Source: Sipunculus nudus
Taxonomy: Eukaryota > Annelida > Sipuncula > Golfingiida > Sipunculidae
DNA: 64,000 nucleotides
Assembly (NCBI GenBank): GCA_026874595.1
Contig: CM049309.1
Location: 39,759,079 to 39,823,078 of the forward strand
Reading direction: 5' to 3'
The notes beneath the pieces are model-generated. The model was not told where the DNA came from and searched no databases. It saw only the letters and a program-made list of their open reading frames with translations. Below are positions 57,690-64,000 of the stretch, piece after piece. The translations under genes and the position numbers were made by a program. Within the stretch, counting starts at the first letter, position 1; each line of letters begins with the position of its first letter.

Positions 57690-58300
57690 GCTTGCATGTT
57701 TGCGTGCGTTCTTTCTTGGATGCATTTAAAATATATTTGACCTCGTCTGGTATGACACTTTACCCTCTTTTAGAGGAAAGCTAAATATTTGTATCTGTGA
57801 GGCCTCACATGCCGTATAAATACAAACAGAAGAAGCAGTATTTGCGCCATGGCGTCCTCCCAGTTCCTCACACAGATACTTGCTTTGTCTATTGAGGTGA
57901 CCTTTGACTTGGCTATCTAATGACACGCAGACATGCATCTCCTATATATACTTGAAAAAAAAGCACAGACCGTGAACAGACGGTCCGATGTACGAAGCCT
58001 CTGTGAAGTTTAAAAGAGATGTCAGTCGTTGCGCATGTTATCTGAATACTTCCGATATCACCCAAAAATTGTATTTCGTATATTATTATTTTTTAAATTT
58101 CGTGTTTTCTTTATTCCATGTTACTGGATCATCTGTCTGCTGAAATGAAGTGCTGCAGTGAAAACACTCTGGCCATGGACCATGACACGCAACTTTAGTG
58201 TTGTTGGAGGTAACCGCTTCCAATGTTTCAATGCTAGCTTAACTATAAGTTTATGTACATCTGCAAAATTAAATTCCGGTTTCGAACTCCGTGACAGGGC
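57690..58300. other. Intergenic, nothing recognised
   Basis: No exon or element recognised. Confidence 0.35.
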
Positions 58301-58303
58301 CGT

Positions 58304-58596
58304 ATGACACGCTTCCTCTCATTTATATCCTGGTGTAAACCCGGCCCGGTGACTTCTGTACCTGTAGCCTGCGTGTGTAATCGTCTCCATTGCTGGGTCA
58401 TACCACCAAGATACCCCCGAAGGCACACTCGTTTGTGAGTAAAGCACGGCCGTTGGGCACGGCCTTCTCATTAAGCCTGCAGAGCGTTCAAAAGCATGGG
58501 TGGGGCCGACCATAAAAAATCGCCTCGACTGACGATCTCCCGGCTTTGAGTCCTGTGCTCTACACCTGAGCCACAGAAGCCGGTTCCATGACACGC
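58304..58596 (-). mobile_element. tRNA-derived SINE, minus strand, with 9-bp TSD
   Basis: ATGACACGC occurs at 58304-58312 and 58588-58596. Between them, read on minus, the element begins with a tRNA-like head ('ggcttctgtggctcaggtgt' with box A, 'gtcagtcgaggc' near box B), continues through a body with 'aaggccgtgcccaacggccg', and ends 'ccaggatataaatgagagga'. Length about 275 bp. Confidence 0.8.
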
Positions 58597-58599
58597 AGT

Positions 58600-59015
58600 T
58601 GAAAAAAGCCTTACCTGAGAACCAGTTCATAATTGTTAGAAAGATGTGCGTTAAAAGTAAAAAGCAGGTGCTGCCACCTAACTTATCTCTTAACTAGGCA
58701 AACTTGCGGGGCAATCTTTGCAGTCAATAATCAATCTGAGGATTGATTTTCTGAACACTTACAAACATCTTCTTTGGTGAACGCCGAAAGCCGATGTGGT
58801 CACCCAAACTTTGCAGAATGGGGTCAACTATACTTTAATTATCCACAGACCTTATACATGATCATTAGGTATGCATTGCGGAAGAGGGACCTTATTTTAT
58901 TTAGTTTTAACAAATAAAAGATTTCAAAACTCACAAAAATAACCGTCAGTCATTAGAACTTTTTTGACTCCAAAGGATATATGAACAGATGCCGTTGTTT
59001 CTGTTGAATGTGTTA
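58600..59015. other. Intergenic, nothing recognised
   Basis: No exon or element recognised. Confidence 0.35.
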
Positions 59016-59019
59016 TAGA

Positions 59020-59232
59020 TTCAGGGGCGGATCCAGAATTTAGGAAAAGGAGGGGTCCAATCCAGTAGGACTAATGAAAAAACCTATATAACAGAAGGTC
59101 CCCAGGTCCGGAAATGGGGGGGGGGGGGGGGGGGGGGAGGCAGGCCACAAAAATGTTCTGAAACCCTTAAAAGGTTGCGGCAGCTGAAAAAGGGGGCACC
59201 GGACCCCCTGGGCCCCCTTCGGTTATGAATTG
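59020..59232 (+). repeat. G-run-bearing MITE-like repeat
   Basis: Begins 'caggggcggatccagaattt', contains a G-run of about 20 (59117-59137), and ends 'ggaccccctgggcccccttc'. The layout resembles short inverted-repeat elements with GGGGGCGGATCC ends. The right end is not an exact inverse. Confidence 0.5.
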
Positions 59233-59819
59233 TGCCTTCTCTGTTGGTCGGACGGAATTAAAAAACGGTGACTGATGCACAACTCACAGTGCCTGTTCAT
59301 AACGCGGAGACATTGAGACGATCCAATGTTTTTTAACAGTGACGTCTTGACAGAGATAAAGTCAAGGAAACGGAGAGGCTGCTTAATAATAATTATCTTG
59401 CGTCATCATAACCACATGTTGTTATGTCGCGCACGTGTATCCTATTGCTTACACCGCTTGTTCCCACTCAGGACACAATCGGAAATTTTGTTTGTTAGCT
59501 TTCGGTAAACCTCTATCCGTCATATATGTCAACTGCATGGGAGGCCTATTCATTGGAATATATGAATTCTCTTTTATACAGATGGCAGATCCTGCATGAA
59601 ACCAGTCATGGATGAACGTCTGTCTCGTTATTCTTGTGTTAAATAAAGAACAATAATAAGACGACTAGAGGTCACGTGCTTGCCGGAATTTAGACAAACA
59701 GTAATACCAAGGTCAAGGTCAGTGAGGACAGTGTGACAGATTGAGGTACAGTCTGTGGTTGTGACTGTTTTTGACAAATATGTGAAGTAAAAATCTGATC
59801 CAGAGTGTAAGACGGATAA

Positions 59820-60990
59820 CTAAATCATGTCTTAAGAAGAGAAAGGGGAAGAAAATGAGCCATATTTTGTAAAGATAGGACCGATATTGACAAAGTTATG
59901 AGGATAATAACATTTTGACGTGTTTTGATGGCCTCGACCTTGACATTTGACCTATTTAAAAATACACATAAAGCTTTCAGAAATCATTCCGATGTACGAT
60001 CAGTGATTCCTGGTAAACTGTGGCCTGTAGAATGCTATATAACAGAGGCAAGAACCAACAAAAAGGCAAAATTTAGGACAACTAACAAACAGACAGACAT
60101 ATTGACAAAGTTACACAAAATTAAGACCAGTTATCTAGACTAATCCGTTGCAGAAGACGGAGATAAAAAATTGAGCCAAAGTTTGTGAAAATAGGCCCAG
60201 AATTGACAAAGTAATGAGAAAAATAACATTTTGAGGCGACAGACATACCGACAAGTTATGTAACTTTTATAACCATTTAAACTTATATATATATATACCA
60301 TATAACCAAGTTATAGATAAGACATAAGATGTATCAGTTTCAAAAGGATTCCTGCAAAACTGTGGTATGTAAATATGCTATATGTAAGGCACAAAAACCA
60401 GCAAGAAGGCGAAACTGAGGACAACTGTCAGACAGACAGACATACTGAAAAAGTGACACAAAGTTGAGACAAGATGACCAGACCAGGTTATTGCGAAGAC
60501 TCAGAGGAAGAAAATAAGCTAAAGTTAATTTGATTTAGGTTTACAGTTTTGGAGTTGGGCCAAAAATTATATGTAGTAGTGCTTTGAGTGCAGCGCACCC
60601 CCCCCCCCCCCCCCTTTTAATGGCTATTTTCCGTAAATGAAAAATCTCTTTCGAGATAATATATTAGTGCAAGATATAAGATGTTTCAGTTTCGAAAGTA
60701 CTCTTGCAAAACTGTGGCCTGTAGAATCCTATACTTAAGACACAAACATCAGCAAGACGGCGAAATAGAGGACAACTGACAGACAGACAGATATACTGAA
60801 AAAGCGACACAAAGTTGAGACAATACCAAATTATGGAGAAGACAAGGGTAAGAAAATGAGCCTAAGTTTGTGAAGAAAGAACCAATATTGACAACGTTAT
60901 GATGAAAATAAAATCTTCGACGGTTTTTTATGACTTTGACCTTTGACCTATGTTAACCTAAAACAATTTAGGCTTCCAATACTTTGACTT
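59820..60990 (+). repeat. Diverged tandem repeat R4, about three units
   Basis: 'gaagaaaatgagccatattt', 'gttatgaggataataacatt', 'aactgtggcctgtagaatgc' and 'aggacaactaacaaacagac' in unit 1 (59840-60130) recur at 60165-60480 and 60650-60960. A partial unit is at 62280-62420. A C-run of about 17 lies at 60598. Confidence 0.8.
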
Positions 60991-61149
60991 TCAATCAACC
61001 CTGTAAGTTTCAGATCGATTGCTACAAATTGTGGCCGGAGGAATCTTCGATTTCCGGCAAGCAATAAGCATGCACAAAAGCCCCTCCATGTATAAAATTT
61101 TACTGAATCACTCCATACATTGGTTCCAAAATATGATTTGTTAAATACG

Positions 61150-61410
61150 ATTCTTTATATTCAAAAGAATCAGCCTTAATATAAGGTTCCAGAAAGAACC
61201 GTAGACCAATGTTCCACAAAGGGCCCATTTAGGTTCCCCGCTCAGACCACTCTAAAGAACGTTAAAAGGTTCCTTCTGGAATCTTCGATGAAGATCTGAT
61301 TGGAACCTATAAGGTTCCATAAAACAACCCTTAGGAGGTTCCACAAAAGCCATGCATTTGAGGTTCCATGCATTTCGAACCTTTAAAAGTTCCCTACTCG
61401 GTCCATTGCG
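61150..61410. repeat. AGGTTCC/GGAACC-rich element
   Basis: At least eight AGGTTCC or near copies and several GAACC in 260 bp ('ttaggttccccgc', 'aaaaggttccttctgg', 'ataaggttccataaa', 'ggaggttccacaaa', 'tgaggttccatgca'). It looks like a small dispersed element with repeated binding-site-like motifs. Confidence 0.6.
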
Positions 61411-62049
61411 AAGAACTTACGCATGTATATATGCATACGGTACATGATATAAGGGTATAATACGTTTTTTCTTGAGTTTAACAATTAAGATATATATAAG
61501 TAACCTATTCGGACTGACCTGGCTCTTTTAATGTTACCCTAGACAAGTTTCCATCTTCCTGTCTACACATGGAAAACCTCCGCGTAATTATTTTCTTTGG
61601 TACAATTTCATGACAGTTTTCTCGCCGTACCCGGTGGAGCCGGAACTAAACGAACCGTCTCTAATGAAACCGGCATGCTCACCATTGGGCTCTATATATG
61701 GCTTTCCTGTGACATACCGTTTTTCTAAATTTCCTATAATTCTGTATTAAATGTTTGCAGTAAATCAACATTTCCATTCACACGAGCTCGGCAGAGCTAA
61801 AATTGTCACCGTTTTCCGTTATGTATGATGACGATTAAGGGCTCCTTTTAGAAAAACAGTTTCGCCAATAATAAGAATCCAGGTTACTGAAAACGCGTTT
61901 ATTTTTATTTTTCGGATTCCAAGTACAGTGAAACAGACCCAGTGCCCCCAATATACAAATGGCTCCTGACGTTGCAAAAAGCATTTGGAGCGTATAATAT
62001 ATTTTACGCTGCCCTTTCATTCTGAGTTTAACATGAAAAAATTAGAAAA

Positions 62050-62282
62050 TTATTCAGAGAGCGCAGACCTCCGCCATATAATATTGTCAGAAATGCAGCA
62101 TTTTTCCTCAAACGAATTCCTTGATACAGATGATGATCCGGATCATCCCAAAATTTAGTCAGTTGCTCCTGGTATATATCATTGCAGAGCTTTCCTGACA
62201 ATTTCTTCAAAATATGTAAATAACTTTTTGGGTAATGTTGCCAACAGTCAAGCGGACAAACACACAAACGCCGACAAAAACA
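62050..62282 (-). repeat. Dispersed repeat R3, inverted copy
   Basis: Carries 'gcgcagacctccgccatata', 'gatgatccggatcatcccaa' and 'cacacaaacgccgacaaaaa', inverse to 41459-41690. Confidence 0.7.
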
Positions 62283-62430
62283 TAACTGACAGACAGACAG
62301 ATATACTGACAAAGCGACACAAAGTTGAGACCAGACCATATTATTGAAAAAAAAATGAGGAAGAAAATGAGGTTAAGTTTGTGAAGAAAGAACCAATATT
62401 GATAAGGTTATGACAAAAACTTTACCTTCT
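62280..62430 (+). repeat. Repeat R4, partial copy
   Basis: 'cagacagacagatatactga' and 'gtttgtgaagaaagaaccaa' match units at 60780-60900. Confidence 0.75.
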
Positions 62431-63601
62431 TGGGGGAGGAAATAAGTGTCCAGTGCATGGGTCATAACGCCTAGCTCACAAGAATGACCTGTGACATATA
62501 GTATGGGCGAACCTTCACAACTTTCATATTAAGTAATTTCTTTGAAGAATTTGCAAATTTTAATTAAACTTTGTTGAATTGTATGCTGACAGAAAATACC
62601 AAAAGAAATGCCAAAATGAGCGGAAATGTTTTAGATGGCACCATTGGTGTCATGCAATGAAGTTTTAATATGCAAATGAGTTCTGAGTGTAATGGGTGAA
62701 CATAGATCAAGTGTTCTGTTTCTAATACTGTTACATGAATCGGCGTCAGGACTCCGGCCATTGTTCGCAATATGTTAAAGGTCATTCTGCTAACAGTTCT
62801 TGTAAAATATAGCAACAAAGGGTTATGATTATAATGGCGTGAGGTCCTTGCTGCTCAGCAAACAGCAATCACATGTTGTCTGTTCAGACTTCAGATTAAA
62901 CGATAGAAAAAATAAAGTTTCTAAAAGTTGTATATACATGTAGCCCAAGCATCGCTTTAAAATATTTTTGTTTTTACACAGAACAAGTTCTTCCCTGCAC
63001 GGTCTTTCGTTCAGTGTCACAGCCAGGTTGGGAACGGGCAAAATGCATCAATTAGAATTGGTGTTTCGATTATCATCGACAAAAAAAGTATGTATTTTTT
63101 TTTGTAAATGATAATAAAAGCCTAAAAGCCCGATCTATTAATTTGTTATTTTCAAAAGGAAAATCTCTCTATTCCGTATAATTGGTTTATACCAGCACCC
63201 TTTCGCTGTCTTTTGAACGTATATGTCCGTTATTTCTGCCTTTCGTTATTTCGTCCTATACTTTACAGTTTGCTGTTTTGGGCGTGGTCGCAGAAATGCG
63301 ATATACCGGCCTACACTTCCGAAACACGTCCCTTGGCACCAAACTCTCTCCGTCGATATATTCGACTGGAGCTGTCCACAGAGTACCTTGCTGTCGCCTT
63401 CCCGCGCCATTTACGAACCCTGGCAGGTTTTTTTTTTTAAATTTTCTCTGAAACGCTCTTGTGGCTGCCATTTTGCGCTTACACACCAAAACCCGGCTAC
63501 ACAAGCCGGGTCACGGAGATCAAAATGTATCACGGGTATGACTCGACTTTTGTGGATACAATTCCGGTTCCTTTACTTGTCTTTTCAATATTTCCTTTCT
63601 A

Positions 63602-63603
<2 letters not shown>
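62431..63603. other. Intergenic, nothing recognised
   Basis: Open frames between 63180 and 63670 overlap each other on both strands, lack domain signatures and run into the (AT)n tract. A short hairpin 'cccggctacacaagccggg' is at 63492-63510. Confidence 0.35.

Positions 63604-63667
<64 letters not shown>
63604..63667. repeat. (AT)n microsatellite
   Basis: About 32 AT units. Confidence 0.95.
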
Positions 63668-63671
<4 letters not shown>

Positions 63672-63917
63672 GCAAAAGTAAGGAGCGGTTAATAGACGCA
63701 CACACGTATATACTTCAACCAGGAAGCACTTCCTATAAATCTTCTGTTTGATCTCAGCACACACCTTGTTGAGGAGTATGCTGTATCTCAGAGTTCTTGC
63801 TTTGTTTGCTTTGACAAGAACACAATTCCGTAAACATGACTTTCCGTCAGTCTGGAGCCGCCACCAGCACCTACTTGTCATCCAGGTGCTTTTTTCTTCC
63901 ACGAACTAAACCTTATC

Positions 63918-63945
63918 ATGGCAGATAAAGAACTGGCTCAGGATC
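63918..63945 (+). CDS. Possible first coding exon of a gene leaving the window
   Basis: ATG 63918 opens MADKELAQD and is followed by GATC|GTAAGT, a consensus donor (GT 63946-63947), leaving phase 1. The frame without splicing stops soon after (LQNF*), which favours splicing if the exon is real. The rest of the gene would lie beyond 64000. No identification is possible from nine residues. Confidence 0.35.
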
Positions 63946-64000
63946 GTAAGTCTCAGCTCCAAAACTTTTAGACGCTTCTCTTTGACTAATGACAGAAAAC

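Noticed and set aside
57081-57740. Open frame of 219 codons rich in Ile
   Set aside because: It is translation of the AAT/ATT microsatellite with low-complexity flanks, open on both strands.
58313-58587. Functional tRNA gene on the minus strand
   Set aside because: Only the head is tRNA-like, the acceptor stem is not closed, and a target duplication and SINE body are present.
63223-63669. 148-codon open frame near the right edge
   Set aside because: Overlaps other open frames on both strands and ends in poly Tyr-Ile from an (AT)n tract.

Overview
This is eukaryotic nuclear DNA: AT-rich, gene-poor, with introns that obey GT-AG and phase rules, many (AT)n and (AAT)n microsatellites, non-LTR and DIRS-like retroelement fossils, tRNA-derived SINEs and several MITE families. 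The recurrent repeat families (GTCCGTCCGTC-type ends, GACGGACAAAG..GATTGCTATAGCT-type ends, a 'ggaggttgtgtttttgccggcg' family) look like bivalve mollusc genomes. That assignment is from memory and was not searched. I see no operons, CRISPR arrays, rRNA genes or functional tRNA genes.

Region 1 (1-22.3 kb) is a lengsin-like class I glutamine synthetase (GS) locus on the + strand. A 5' coding exon (9010-9153) and a large terminal exon (19942-21122) fit a protein of about 441 residues, but exon 1 appears to lack one base, so the two exons do not join in frame as given. A second copy of exon 1 (2771-2905 plus 5625-5634) has a premature stop and is split by a 5'-truncated L1-like LINE with an 11-bp target-site duplication (TSD). 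Another LINE with a 9-bp TSD lies just upstream. The 10.8-kb intron holds a degenerate DIRS-like tyrosine-recombinase retroelement that was itself hit by a 2.54-kb IS630/Tc1-like transposon with terminal inverted repeats and TA duplications. It also holds a hairpin MITE and a fold-back element. The splice acceptor and first bases of the terminal exon are tandemly duplicated several times. A roughly 145-bp tandem array starts about 240 bp after the stop codon.

Region 2 (22.3-34 kb) is almost all repeats. It includes a second copy of the 1.1-kb fold-back element and a roughly 156-bp tandem array carrying perfect AGGTCAnnnTGACCT palindromes.

Region 3 (34.6-48.1 kb) is a + strand gene, readable as six coding exons with compatible phases (888 nt, 295 residues): a Thr/Ser/Pro-rich mucin-like stretch, two CCP/sushi domains on two 171-nt phase 1-1 exons, a transmembrane helix and an acidic cytoplasmic tail. 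Its 5' end and signal peptide are not found. Its introns carry a SINE and a 403-bp hAT MITE with an exact 8-bp TSD.

Region 4 (48.1-64 kb) is repeat-rich: two GGACCGG-type hAT-like elements, a tRNA-SINE with TSD, a long AAT/ATT hairpin, and a repeat ending in 'gacagacagacatactga'. At the right edge (63918-63945) there is a possible first coding exon with a strong donor. The most distinctive observations are the lengsin exon history, the acceptor-site microduplications, the nested DIRS/IS630 insertion and the array of estrogen-response-element-like palindromes.
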